Shown: in pieces, positions 1-8,075 of the stretch
Layout: every line of letters starts with the position of its first letter
How positions within the stretch are numbered: position 1 is the stretch's first letter
NCBI GenBank assembly: GCA_900550445.1
Contig: URSF01000023.1
Coordinates: 1-43,811, forward strand
Length of the DNA: 43,811 bases
From: an uncultured Rhodospirillaceae bacterium
Lineage (GTDB): Bacteria; Pseudomonadota; Alphaproteobacteria; CAAGCB01; CAG-977
Direction: 5' to 3'
The notes under the pieces: generated by a model
The model's input: only the letters and a program-made list of their open reading frames with translations
Database searches by the model: none
What the model was told of the DNA's origin: nothing
Position numbers and translations under genes: made by a program

Positions 1-369
1 TCGATTAAAAGACGATCTTAAAAATGATACTTTTTAACTGGGTTGATCCGCCCGAGGCAGAGATCAGCGCATAATTTTTCAGTCGCCATACGCAAAGCGA
101 CTATCATCGTTTGGGTTTTCTATGCCCTTGCTTTTACTCTTTTTGTAAAAGCCCTTTTACGTTATCAGAAAGTTTATGGCAGGGCAATAAATTACAGGCC
201 GTTTAGCCGATATGTCAGGTCATATCAATTTTAAGATATATCTCTAAAGTCTGTTGAAACAAGGCGGGCGGACGTTACAAACCGTACGAATACAAAGACG
301 GCCCGGCGTTTTCGCGCGAAAGCCTTATCGCGCCGGCGTCCGCCCGGGGGCGGTAAAAATCAATTCGGG
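1..369. other. Window edge with no recognisable gene
   Basis: A 63-codon open frame on the plus strand (43-234) encodes a basic peptide with one hydrophobic stretch. I recognise no family, and there is no convincing Shine-Dalgarno site in front of its ATG. It could be a remnant cut by the window edge. The remainder (240-369) holds only the GC-rich inverted repeat listed separately. Confidence 0.3.
266..345. repeat. GC-rich inverted repeat downstream of the HxlR gene
   Basis: GGGCGGACG (266-274) is repeated in inverse as CGTCCGCCC (337-345), and TTTTCGCGCGAAA forms a smaller dyad between them. It lies just past the 3' end of the minus-strand HxlR gene. It may fold in the transcript, but there is no clear U-tract, so I do not call it a terminator. 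Confidence 0.4.
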
Positions 370-747
370 TTAATCCAAAGGTTTCATCGTGCAATTCGCC
401 TTTATTCCCCGCCGCCGCAAATAACCGCCGCCCCAATCGTACATGGATTCCAAAACCGGTTTGATGCTTTTGCCGAAAGCCGTCAGAGAATATTCAACCT
501 TTGGCGGGACAACGGGAAAAACATGCCGTTTAACCAATCCGTCCGATTCCAGTTCCCGCAGCTGCTGCGTCAGCATTTTTGCCGTCGCGTTCGGAATTTC
601 CCGGCGCAGGGCGGAAAAACGCAGCGTCCCGGACATCAGTTTCCACAAAATCAGCGATTTGTATTTGCCGCCGATTAAATTGATCGTCGCTTCGACGGGG
701 CAGTGAATTTCACACCGGCGGCCGGCGTCTGTCTTTTGTGTCATCAT
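370..747 (-). CDS. HxlR-family winged-helix transcriptional regulator
   Basis: The 125-residue product has the compact HxlR architecture: an N-terminal cysteine region (Cys12, Cys16), then IGGKYKSLILWKLM, the first helix of a MarR-like winged helix. A recognition segment (TAKMLTQQLRELESDGL) and a wing with VVPPKVEYSLT follow. HxlR proteins are dimeric DNA-binding regulators, and several (YodB, HypR) sense electrophiles, oxidants or diamide through an N-terminal cysteine near the start of the domain. The gene is divergent from the copper ATPase with about 107 bases between them, so it may control that gene, itself, or both. That link is inferred from position only. Confidence 0.9.
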   Translation of the reverse strand: MMTQKTDAGRRCEIHCPVEATINLIGGKYKSLILWKLMSGTLRFSALRREIPNATAKMLTQQLRELESDGLVKRHVFPVVPPKVEYSLTAFGKSIKPVLESMYDWGGGYLRRRGIKANCTMKPLD

Positions 748-759
748 AGTATCCTTTTA

Positions 760-772
760 GATAGTATATATC
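760..772. promoter_or_regulatory. Weak dyad between hxlR-type gene and copA
   Basis: GATAGTATATATC has short inverted arms (GATA/TATC) and lies 13 bases upstream of the HxlR start codon. Operators of HxlR regulators are AT-rich dyads of similar size, so this is a candidate autoregulatory site. The symmetry is modest. Confidence 0.25.
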
Positions 773-854
773 TGAAAAGTGCGTTCTTGCATAAAAGAAA
801 TTATACGCTAAAACTATAAAAATACAAAGTCTGTCTGATTTAAACGGAGGCGGC

Positions 855-3353
855 ATGAACAAGGAAATTTTCAATATTACGGGTATGAGCTGTTCGGCCT
901 GTTCCGCCCGCGTGCACAAAGCTGTCGCGGCGTTGAACGGCGTGGCGGACGTTTCCGTCAATCTGTTGAAAAACAATATGATGGTCAGCTATGACCCGGA
1001 CGTCTTGTCGGCGCGGGAAATTATTGACGGAGTTGAAAAGGCCGGATACGGCGCCGCAGAAGCGGGGCAGACGGCTGAACAAAAAGCGCCCGAAGACGTT
1101 TTTGCGGAAAAGGAACGGGATTTAAAAACCCGTCTGATCGCTTCTGTCATGCTGACGCTGGCGCTGATGTATTTTTCCATGGGCGCGATGTTCGGCCTGC
1201 CTTTGCCGGCGGGGTTTGACATGTCCGCAAATGCCGCCGTGTTCGCCGTAACGCAGTTATTGTTGACCGTTCCGGTTATCTTTATCAATTTCAATTATTT
1301 TAAAATGGGATTCAAAACGCTGTTTCACGGCGCGCCGAACATGGATTCCCTGATCGCGCTGGGATCCGGCGCGGCGGTGGTTTTCAGCGTGTTCGGGCTT
1401 TATAAAATTCTGTTCCTGCTGGGGGCGGGCGATCCGGCCGGCGCGCATCGTTTCGCGTCGAACCTTTATTTTGAATCGGCGGTCATGATTCTGACTCTGA
1501 TCACTTTGGGGCGTTTTTTTGAAACCCGCGCAAAGGGCAAAACGGCCGGAACGATCGCCGGGCTGATGTCTTTGGCGCCGCAGACGGCGACGGTTATGCG
1601 CGGCGGCGCCGAAACGGTTGTCAATATTGATCAGCTGGCCGTCGGGGACATTATTGTCGTCAAAGCGGGCGAACGAATCCCCGCGGACGGCGTTATTGTC
1701 GAAGGGCGCGGCGTTTTGGACGAATCCGCTCTGAGCGGTGAAAGTCTGCCCGTTGAAAAAAAAGCGGGCGACACGGTTATGACGGCCGGCGTCAATACGG
1801 CGGGGCATTTCCTGATGCGCGCCGACAAAGTCGGGCAGGAAACGACTTTGGCGCAGATTATCCGTCTGGTGGACGAAGCGACGTCTTCCAAAGCGCCGAT
1901 CGCCAGACTGGCCGACCGGATCAGCGGCGTTTTCGTGCCTGTCGTTATTATGATCGCCGCCGTATCTGCGGCCGTGTGGCTGATATTTGGGGCCGATGTT
2001 GAATTCGCTTTATCTGCCGCCATATCCGTTTTGGTGATTTCCTGTCCGTGCGCTTTGGGATTGGCGACGCCGACGGCGATTATGGTCGGAACGGGGCGCG
2101 GGGCGGCGCGGGGCGTTTTGTTTAAATCCGCGGCGGCGTTGGAAACGGCCGGACGTATTGACGCGGTCGCTTTGGATAAAACGGGAACGGTCACGGAAGG
2201 AAAACCGCATGTCGCCGGCATTGCCGTTATTGACGGCGTTTCACAGGCCGAAGTTTTAAAAATGGCCGCTTCGCTGGAAAATCTGTCCGAACACGCTTTG
2301 GGCGCGGCGATTGTCGAACGGGCCGTGCAGGACGGAATTGTTCCGGATCGGGTTGAGGACTTTACCCAAATTCCGGGGCAGGGGATTTCGGGAAAAATCA
2401 ACGGCGTTTCCTGTCTGGTCGGAAATGCGAAAATGCTGCGTGACGCCGGGATTGACAATACGCTGGAACAAACGGGACGGGAATGGGCCGAAAAGGCGCG
2501 GACGCCTTTGTATTGCGCGGCGGGGGCGAAACTGACGGGCGTGATCGGCGTGGCCGATCCTGTCAAACCGGACGGCGCCGCTGCGGTCGCGGCTTTGAAA
2601 TCAATGGGCATAGAGGTCGTTTTGCTGACGGGCGACAATGCGAAAACGGCCGAAGCGGTGCGCCGTGAAACAGGGATCGACCGTGTTGTCAGCGATATGC
2701 TGCCGCAGGACAAAGAAACGGAGATCCGCCGTTTGCAACAGCAGGGCAAAAAAGTCGCCATGATCGGCGATGGCATTAACGATGCGCCGGCTTTGGCGCG
2801 CGCGGATATCGGCATGGCCGTCGGAACGGGAACGGATATCGCCATAGAATCCGCCGGGGTTGTTTTAATGAAGAACGATTTGGCTTCTGCCGTATTCGCT
2901 TTGCGGCTGGGGCGCGCGGTGTTGCGGAATATCAAAGAAAATCTTTTCTGGGCGTTTTTTTATAACAGTGTCGGTATTCCCGTCGCCGCCGGCGTGTTAT
3001 GGCCGGCTTTCGGCGTCATGCTCAGTCCCGTTATCGCCGCCGCCGCTATGAGCTTCAGTTCCGTCAGCGTCGTGACAAACGCGCTGCGTCTGCGCCGGTT
3101 TTCGGATAAACCGCTTGTTTTAAAAAGGAGTACGTCTATGAATAAAAGTATTATGATCGAAGGCATGAAATGCGAACATTGCGCAAACTTTGTCAAAAAA
3201 GCTTTGCAGGCCGTTGACGGCGTTGAAAGTGCCGCCGTTGATCTGGCGGCCAAAAAAGCCGACGTCCGGACGAATAAGGACGTTTCAGACAAAGCCCTGT
3301 CGGACGCTGTCGCCGACGCCGGTTTTCAGGTTGTGGAAATCAAAGACGTTTAG
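855..3353 (+). CDS. copA: Copper-translocating P1B-type ATPase with C-terminal HMA domain
   Basis: This inner-membrane Cu(I)-exporting ATPase has 832 residues. An N-terminal heavy-metal-associated domain carries GMSCSAC (residues 10-16). It is followed by transmembrane helices, the actuator motif SGES, the CPC ion-binding motif in the sixth helix (397-399), the phosphorylated aspartate in DKTGT (D441), a SEHALG motif where most family members have SEHP, and the hinge GDGIND (638-643). After the last helix the frame runs straight into a second HMA domain with GMKCEHC (770-776). C-terminal HMA domains are unusual in CopA. The junction contains a good internal ribosome-binding site (next feature). 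The start is supported by GGAGG at 847-851. The stop codon overlaps the convergent hydrolase gene by 4 bases. Confidence 0.93.
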   Translation: MNKEIFNITGMSCSACSARVHKAVAALNGVADVSVNLLKNNMMVSYDPDVLSAREIIDGVEKAGYGAAEAGQTAEQKAPEDVFAEKERDLKTRLIASVMLTLALMYFSMGAMFGLPLPAGFDMSANAAVFAVTQLLLTVPVIFINFNYFKMGFKTLFHGAPNMDSLIALGSGAAVVFSVFGLYKILFLLGAGDPAGAHRFASNLYFESAVMILTLITLGRFFETRAKGKTAGTIAGLMSLAPQTATVMRGGAETVVNIDQLAVGDIIVVKAGERIPADGVIVEGRGVLDESALSGESLPVEKKAGDTVMTAGVNTAGHFLMRADKVGQETTLAQIIRLVDEATSSKAPIARLADRISGVFVPVVIMIAAVSAAVWLIFGADVEFALSAAISVLVISCPCALGLATPTAIMVGTGRGAARGVLFKSAAALETAGRIDAVALDKTGTVTEGKPHVAGIAVIDGVSQAEVLKMAASLENLSEHALGAAIVERAVQDGIVPDRVEDFTQIPGQGISGKINGVSCLVGNAKMLRDAGIDNTLEQTGREWAEKARTPLYCAAGAKLTGVIGVADPVKPDGAAAVAALKSMGIEVVLLTGDNAKTAEAVRRETGIDRVVSDMLPQDKETEIRRLQQQGKKVAMIGDGINDAPALARADIGMAVGTGTDIAIESAGVVLMKNDLASAVFALRLGRAVLRNIKENLFWAFFYNSVGIPVAAGVLWPAFGVMLSPVIAAAAMSFSSVSVVTNALRLRRFSDKPLVLKRSTSMNKSIMIEGMKCEHCANFVKKALQAVDGVESAAVDLAAKKADVRTNKDVSDKALSDAVADAGFQVVEIKDV
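3138..3353 (+). CDS. Internal in-frame CopZ-like copper chaperone
   Basis: ATG at 3138 lies in the copA frame (codon 762) and is preceded by AAAAGGAG (3123-3130) at a 7-base spacing, one of the better Shine-Dalgarno sites in the window. From this ATG the product would be a 71-residue ferredoxin-like HMA protein with the MxCxxC copper site, the size and form of a free CopZ chaperone. The residues just before it, after the last membrane helix, look like translated intergenic sequence. The locus may therefore make both a fused CopA-CopZ and a free chaperone. Alternatively, a stop codon between two ancestral genes has been lost. That the domain is an HMA is certain. Independent translation is inference. 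Confidence 0.6.
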   Translation: MNKSIMIEGMKCEHCANFVKKALQAVDGVESAAVDLAAKKADVRTNKDVSDKALSDAVADAGFQVVEIKDV

Positions 3354-4441
3354 TCTGTTTCCCGCCACCAGAAAGCCGTTTTTGTTTTGCCCGGAATCAA
3401 CTTTTCGCCCATTTCCGGAGTCATCAGGTCTATGGGTTTATCCCTGATTTCATCAACGACCCGATTGATTGATTTTTGCCAGTCGTGCCAGGCCAGATCG
3501 TAAACGCCCCAATGAATCGGCAGCAATCGTTTTGTCTTTAAATCAACGGCGGCCTGAACGGTCTGGTCAGGGAACATATGTATACCCGGCCACCCGCCAT
3601 TCCAGGCGTCGATTTCCAACGCGGCCCAGTCGAACGGGCCGAACTGCCGCCCGATTTCGGCGTAATGCCGTCCGTAGCCGGAATCGCCGCCCCAGAATAT
3701 TTTCTGATCCGGCGTTTCAATGATATAGGAATTCCACAGGGTTTGATCGGCGTCGGACAGGCTTCTGCCCGAAAAATGGATTCCTTCGACCGCGGTGATT
3801 TTCAAACCGTCCTGTTCAAACGTTTCTCGCCAGCCGATTTCCGTAATTCTGTCGGCCGCGATTCCCCAGCGGGTCAAAGCGGTCTTTAAACCGTAAGGGA
3901 CGATAAAATGCCCGTTTCGGATTGATCGGACGGTTTTTCGTTCCAGATGATCATAGTGATTGTGCGTCAGCAATATGTAATCCAGTTTCGGCAATTCGCT
4001 GCGCGCGATCGGGGCGGGCTGATACCTTTTGATCGTCAGAGGAACCGGCGAAGCGTTATCAAAAACAAGATCCACACCGATGCGTTGTCCGTTCAGTTCC
4101 AATATTCCCGCGGAATGTCCCAGCCAGTAAACCGCGCTGTTTTCCGGCGTTTCGGGAAAAGAAGAAGCCGTCAGGCGGCGCATCGCGGCCGGTTTTTTGG
4201 GGCCGTGAGATTTGGAAAAAACCAGATTTAGCAGATTTACTTTGTCTTCATATTCTCCGGCCATAGGCGGGCGGACGGGTTCCGGACTGCGGAACCGTCC
4301 GTTTTTAAAATAAGGCAGTTTTTCAAAAGATTTTAATTCCTCCGGCGTCGGAGCGGCGCCCATTTCGTGTACGGCGTGCAAAACAAGTCCGATGATAATA
4401 AATCCGAATACGACTATTCCCGATAAAACCATTTTTTTCAT
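3350..4441 (-). CDS. Membrane-anchored MBL-fold metallohydrolase (NAPE-PLD/RomA-like)
   Basis: The 363-residue product starts with a signal anchor (residues 4-24) followed by a metallo-beta-lactamase fold. The metal motif HNHYDH lies in a LLTHNHYDHLER context. GGDSGYG and a late LPIHWG supply the remaining ligands. The order and the spacing of the late histidine match the NAPE-hydrolysing phospholipase D/RomA/UlaG-like group rather than true beta-lactamases. Substrates of bacterial members are mostly unknown. The protein probably sits on the periplasmic face. A Shine-Dalgarno AAAGGAA precedes the ATG. The gene is single and driven by the MerR-type promoter at 4474-4504. Confidence 0.85.
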   Translation of the reverse strand: MKKMVLSGIVVFGFIIIGLVLHAVHEMGAAPTPEELKSFEKLPYFKNGRFRSPEPVRPPMAGEYEDKVNLLNLVFSKSHGPKKPAAMRRLTASSFPETPENSAVYWLGHSAGILELNGQRIGVDLVFDNASPVPLTIKRYQPAPIARSELPKLDYILLTHNHYDHLERKTVRSIRNGHFIVPYGLKTALTRWGIAADRITEIGWRETFEQDGLKITAVEGIHFSGRSLSDADQTLWNSYIIETPDQKIFWGGDSGYGRHYAEIGRQFGPFDWAALEIDAWNGGWPGIHMFPDQTVQAAVDLKTKRLLPIHWGVYDLAWHDWQKSINRVVDEIRDKPIDLMTPEMGEKLIPGKTKTAFWWRETD

Positions 4442-4473
4442 TCTTTTCCTTTCGCCCCATAGACCCGTCGGAC

Positions 4474-4504
4474 AGAATAAATGTTAAAGTTGACTTTAAA
4501 TCAA
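4474..4504 (-). promoter_or_regulatory. MerR-type (NmlR/AdhR-like) promoter for the MBL hydrolase
   Basis: Read on the minus strand: -35 TTGATT (4499-4504), a 19-bp spacer, and -10 TATTCT (4474-4479). The spacer is occupied by the dyad TTAAAG-N4-CTTTAA (4484-4499). Over-long 19-bp spacers with a central dyad are the hallmark of promoters activated by MerR-family proteins. CTTAAAG-N4-CTTTAAG is the operator type known for AdhR/NmlR. Confidence 0.7.
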
Positions 4505-4515
4505 GAAGTTTTTAT

Positions 4516-4547
4516 AAAAAAACCGCAGCGTGGAAAAAACGCTGCGG
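4516..4547 (-). terminator. Rho-independent terminator of the FMN reductase gene
   Basis: The perfect 8-bp stem CCGCAGCG/CGCTGCGG (4523-4530 with 4540-4547) has a 9-base loop and is followed on the minus strand by a run of seven T (4516-4522). It lies 18 bases past the stop of the gene at 4566-5192. Confidence 0.85.
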
Positions 4548-4565
4548 TCCTGCTGAAAAAATCGT

Positions 4566-5192
4566 TCAGCGCACAAAATTTGTTTTTGCTTCAAATTCGT
4601 TTTCAGGAAACGGCAAGCCTTCCCGGCGGCTGCATTCAATCACGTTTAACAGCCAGGCCATGTTTTTCCCCAGATTGCGCATAATTTGCAGGCCTTCTTT
4701 GTCCTGTATGACTTCTTCGGGCGTATTTCCGTGCACCATATTCCAGTAGGTTGATGAAACAACGGGCATACGGGCAAAATTGAAATATTTATTGATAACG
4801 TCCAATGCCGCGGACGTTCCCGCCCGCCGCGCCGATACGACCGCCGCCCCCGGTTTAAAGGCAAAAACTTTTCCGCCGGCATAAAAAAGCCTGTTTAAAA
4901 CGGATAACAGCCGTCCGCTGGGGTGAGCGAAATAAACGGGCGATCCAAAAACAAAACCGTCGGAATGTTCGGCCTTTTCGATAATTTGATTGATGATATC
5001 ATCGTTAAAAACGCAGCGGTTGTTCAATTTATGGCAGGCTCTGCAGCCGATGCAATCGCGGTAGGCCTGTTTCCCCAGCTGAATAATTTCTGTTTCGATT
5101 CCTTGTTCATGCAGCGGTTTTTCAACTTCGCTTAACGCCGTAAAGGTGCAGCCGTGTTCGTTAGAGCTGCCGTTGATCATTAATACTTTCAT
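4566..5192 (-). CDS. NAD(P)H-dependent FMN reductase / flavodoxin-fold oxidoreductase
   Basis: The 208-residue cytoplasmic flavodoxin-fold protein has the FMN phosphate loop INGSSNEHGCT at the N terminus. A two-cysteine segment, DCIGCRACHKLNNRC (residues 46-60), is typical of iron-sulfur flavoprotein-like NADPH-dependent FMN reductases. FGSPVYFAHPSG contributes to the isoalloxazine site. Such enzymes reduce FMN, quinones or similar electrophiles. The gene is divergent from the aldo/keto reductase, sharing a 138-base promoter region that contains the MerR-type dyad, which suggests joint control. A GGGGGG-type ribosome-binding site precedes the ATG. Confidence 0.85.
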   Translation of the reverse strand: MKVLMINGSSNEHGCTFTALSEVEKPLHEQGIETEIIQLGKQAYRDCIGCRACHKLNNRCVFNDDIINQIIEKAEHSDGFVFGSPVYFAHPSGRLLSVLNRLFYAGGKVFAFKPGAAVVSARRAGTSAALDVINKYFNFARMPVVSSTYWNMVHGNTPEEVIQDKEGLQIMRNLGKNMAWLLNVIECSRREGLPFPENEFEAKTNFVR

Positions 5193-5220
5193 CTTTTTAG
5201 CCCCCTGATCTGTTTTTGCT

Positions 5221-5250
5221 ATTTTACAGGACGGCGATTTTTAAAAACAA
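5221..5250 (-). promoter_or_regulatory. Possible promoter of the FMN reductase gene
   Basis: On the minus strand TTGTTT (5245-5250) and TAAAAT (5221-5226) are 18 bp apart, about 30 bases upstream of the start codon. The match is reasonable, but AT-rich sequence produces such pairs by chance. Confidence 0.35.
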
Positions 5251-5264
5251 GCATAAAAAAACGC

Positions 5265-5295
5265 TTGCCTTAAAGTTGGCTTTAAATTTTAAACT
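5265..5295 (+). promoter_or_regulatory. MerR-type (NmlR/AdhR-like) promoter for the AKR-flavodoxin operon
   Basis: -35 TTGCCT (5265-5270), a 19-bp spacer and -10 TAAACT (5290-5295). The spacer contains CTTAAAG-N4-CTTTAAA (5269-5286). Transcription would begin near 5303, so an apparent ATG at 5216 lies outside the message. The first usable start is the ATG at 5331. Confidence 0.65.
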
Positions 5296-5330
5296 GTCTT
5301 TGAAAATTAATTCTGTGAAAGGAAAAAAAC

Positions 5331-6562
5331 ATGCAAAGGCGTACGTTTTTAATGAATTCTCTGGCTTTGTTCGCTTTGTCCGCGCTGCCGAAGCTGACAA
5401 TCGCCCAGACAATCGCCGTTTCCGACGAAGTAAAATCAATAAAACCAACAAACTGGGATTCGGATTTATGCGCCTGCCGCTGAAAGATCCCAAAGACCAG
5501 ACCTCGATTGATTACGACGAATTAAATAAAATGGTCGATACTTTTCTGGAACGCGGTTTTACGTACTTTGACACCGCTTGGATGTATATGGGTTATGAAA
5601 GCGAAATCGCGATCAGAGAATCTTTGGTAAAACGTCACCCGCGCGATAAATTTACGGTCGCCAGCAAAATGCCCGCCGGTTATCTGACGTCTCAGGAACA
5701 GCAGGAGGAAATCTTTAACAAACAGCTGGAAAAAACCGGGCTGGATTACTTTGATTATTATCTGGTGCATAACGTTAATGAAGAAACAATCGGAAACGTT
5801 AAAAAATACGACAGCTTTAAATTCATCGCGGATAAGAAAAAAGAAGGAAAAATCAAACATATCGGTTTTTCTTTCCACGGTATGCCGGAATTGCTGGAAA
5901 CCGTTTTGAAAGAACACCCGGAAGTCGAATTCGTCCAGCTGCAGATTAATTACATTGACTGGGACAACGCCAGTATTCAGTCGCGGAAATGCTATGAAAT
6001 CGCGCAAAAGTACAACAAGCCCGTCATTGTTATGGAACCGGTCAAAGGCGGTACTCTGGCCGTTGTCCCGCCCGCCGTCGAAAAAATATTCAAAGACGCC
6101 GAACCGGATATGTCCGTGGCGTCCTGGGCCGTGCGTTACGCGGCCAGCCTGGACGGCGTGATGATGGTTTTAAGCGGCATGTCTGATATGGAACAGCTGT
6201 TGGACAATACCGGATATATGCAAAATTTCAAACCGTTGACGGATCAGGAAAAATCTGTCATCGAACAGGCTGTTAAAACGCTGCATGCCTCGATTGCCAT
6301 TCCCTGCACCGCCTGTCAGTACTGTGTGGAATGGTGTCCGATGAAAATCGCGATCCCGCAGTATTTCGCTTTGTACAACGCCGAAAAGCAGGAACGTACG
6401 GACAAACCTTTTACGGCGCAGAAAATTTACTATGACAACATGACGAAAACGCACGGAAAAGCGTCCGCCTGCATCGAATGCCGGCAGTGTGAACGGCATT
6501 GTCCGCAGCATATCGAAATTACAAAATGGTTGAAAGAAGTCGCAAAAACGTTTGAAGCTTAA
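5331..6562 (+). CDS. Tat-signal aldo/keto reductase with 2x[4Fe-4S] ferredoxin domain, frameshifted near its N terminus
   Basis: The body of the protein (from about 5450) is an aldo/keto reductase with catalytic Asp and Tyr in FDTAWMY, Lys in ASKMP and His in YLVHNV. It ends in a dicluster ferredoxin domain with two CxxCxxCxxxCP sets (CTACQYCVEWCP and CIECRQCERHCP). The natural start, ATG 5331 behind AAAGGA, encodes a twin-arginine signal (QRRTFLMNSLALFALSALP). However, that frame stops at 5481, while the enzyme body is in the frame one base earlier. Adding one base near 5440-5460 would join them smoothly (...SIKPT-KLGFGFMRLPL). The gene may be inactive, cytoplasmic from an internal start, rescued by -1 frameshifting, or affected by a sequence error. 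The next gene is coupled to it. Confidence 0.8.
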
Positions 6563-6572
6563 AGGAGGTTTT

Positions 6573-7151
6573 ATGAAAAAACTTTTTTTATCTATGATCT
6601 TGTCGCTTTTGGTTTTTGGAAGTAACGAAGCTTTTGCGCAAACCGCGCAGGAAGGAAACGAAATGGGAAATGTTTCACAGCGGAAAATTCTGATCGCTTA
6701 CTATTCTTACAGCGGAAATACCGCCGAAGTCGCCAAAGCCATTCAGGCCAAAACCGGCGGGGATTTGTTTGAAATCAAATCGGATCACGCTTATCCGGCC
6801 GAATATCGCCCGATGACCGAACAGGCAAAAAAAGAAATCGCCGACGGTTTTCGTCCGAAGCTGACGACAAAAGTCGGCAATATCGCTCAGTATGATATTG
6901 TTTTTCTGGGATCACCGAACTGGTGGGGTACGATTACGCCGCAGGTCAGCAGCTTTCTGGAAAGTTATGATCTGAACGGAAAAACTGTCGTGCCGTTTAT
7001 TACGCACGGCGGCGGCGGTGTTCAGAATACAATCCGGGATATGACGGCGCAGTGCAAAGGCTGCCGCGTTGAACAAAACGGCTGGACCGGTTACGGCAAC
7101 CGGACGTCGGGAATACAGGATTGGGTCGACGGTTTGAAACTTGTTCCGTAA
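6573..7151 (+). CDS. Exported flavodoxin
   Basis: The 192-residue product, starting at the MKKLFLSM methionine, is preceded by AAAGGAGG (6561-6568), which abuts the stop of the aldo/keto reductase. A Sec signal peptide (cleavage probably after AFA, residue 22) leads into a flavodoxin. The FMN phosphate loop is YYSYSGNTAEVAKAI, with LGSPNWWGT and HGGGGVQNT as later flavin contacts. Exported flavodoxins of this type occur next to Tat-exported aldo/keto reductases and iron-sulfur flavoproteins. The two genes probably act as a periplasmic redox pair, with flavodoxin as electron carrier. That role is inferred from operon structure. Confidence 0.85.
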   Translation: MKKLFLSMILSLLVFGSNEAFAQTAQEGNEMGNVSQRKILIAYYSYSGNTAEVAKAIQAKTGGDLFEIKSDHAYPAEYRPMTEQAKKEIADGFRPKLTTKVGNIAQYDIVFLGSPNWWGTITPQVSSFLESYDLNGKTVVPFITHGGGGVQNTIRDMTAQCKGCRVEQNGWTGYGNRTSGIQDWVDGLKLVP

Positions 7152-7165
7152 ATTTTTTCGGACAG

Positions 7166-7199
7166 AAAAAAACGTCCGGCAAACGCCGGACGTTTTTTT
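7166..7199. terminator. Bidirectional rho-independent terminator
   Basis: A 10-bp stem AACGTCCGGC/GCCGGACGTT (7171-7180 with 7185-7194) has loop AAAC, an A-run on the left and a T-run on the right. It serves the flavodoxin gene on the plus strand and the DUF3737 gene on the minus strand, which converge here. Confidence 0.9.
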
Positions 7200-7206
7200 A
7201 TTGCTC

Positions 7207-8064
7207 TCAGGCGGCCGGTCGCGCCCGGCTGATAATCCGGCAGGACGAACCCGGCAGTTTGTTTTCGTCAAGAATGATATGATGAATTTCGTCCGCTTCG
7301 ATCCGGCCGCTTTTGGGGTTTTTAACGCTTAAAACGGAACCGTTGATTTTTGCCTGAACGGCGCTGTATTCAAAAGCCAGATCCGTCCCGATCATTTCGC
7401 AGTCCTGCAAAACCAGATTTTCCGCATAGCATAAAGGCTGCGTGCCGGTAATTTTACAGCGGACAAAGCGCAGATTTTTGGAATACCAACCCAAATATTC
7501 GCCCGTAATGACGCAGTCTTCGATAATGGCGTTCTGAGCATGCCAGAAAGCGTCCTTTGTATCCAGAACAGAGTTTCTGACCGTTATGTTTTTGACATAT
7601 TGGAACGAATATTTTGCTTTCATTTTCAGGCCGTTAATTTTAATGCTTTCGCTTTTTAAAAACGGATATTCGGATTCCAAAACCGTGTCTGTCATTTCCA
7701 GTTTTCTGCAAAACCAGCCGAATTCCGGCGAGTGAATCGCGCAGTTTTTAATGCGGGTATCGTCACATTCGCGCACGGCTTTGATGCCGTTTAAAACGCA
7801 GTTGTTTAATTCTGCATTGCTGTCATACCATAATGCCGCGCGGCAATCCGGCGTAAAACGGCTGTTCTCGATCCGGCCGCCGTTTAAATGCCATAACGGG
7901 TAACGCAGGCCGAACAGACAGTTTTCGACGGTAATGTTTTCACATTCTTTCAGGGCGGATTCTCCGTCTGCCGGCCCTTGAAAAGAACAGTTTGAAACAA
8001 GGCCCGAACGCAGGGCGTACAAAGCCCGTTCCGTGTCGAAAGTTTGATTTTCGTATTTTTTCAT
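7207..8064 (-). CDS. DUF3737-family right-handed beta-helix protein
   Basis: The 285-residue product is built from short repeated rungs (NCSF, NCLF, NSRF, NCVL, NCAI, DCVI, RCKI, DCEM and so on), the pattern of a parallel beta-helix as in pectate lyase-like folds. The whole sequence matches the DUF3737 family as I remember it. No signal peptide or catalytic motif is visible, and function is unknown. I chose ATG 8064 (MKKYENQTF) because TGAGGA lies 6 bases upstream. An earlier ATG at 8079 overlaps the stop of the phosphoesterase gene. The genes are close enough to be one operon under the promoter at 9255-9285. Confidence 0.75.
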   Translation of the reverse strand: MKKYENQTFDTERALYALRSGLVSNCSFQGPADGESALKECENITVENCLFGLRYPLWHLNGGRIENSRFTPDCRAALWYDSNAELNNCVLNGIKAVRECDDTRIKNCAIHSPEFGWFCRKLEMTDTVLESEYPFLKSESIKINGLKMKAKYSFQYVKNITVRNSVLDTKDAFWHAQNAIIEDCVITGEYLGWYSKNLRFVRCKITGTQPLCYAENLVLQDCEMIGTDLAFEYSAVQAKINGSVLSVKNPKSGRIEADEIHHIILDENKLPGSSCRIISRARPAA

Positions 8065-8075
8065 GTCATTCCTCA

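Noticed and set aside
43..234. Possible transposase remnant at the left edge
   Set aside because: No DDE motif, inverted terminal repeat or family signature is visible. It is left as unassigned.
1631..2935. A 434-codon open frame on the minus strand inside copA
   Set aside because: It lies wholly antisense to a gene with all P-type ATPase motifs, has Ser/Thr/Ala-biased composition typical of a mirror frame of GC-rich codons, and lacks a ribosome-binding site.
5216..5330. Upstream ATG 5216 as the start of the aldo/keto reductase
   Set aside because: It lies before the predicted -35/-10 (5265-5295), encodes Lys/Phe-rich nonsense, and ATG 5331 has a proper ribosome-binding site and Tat signal.
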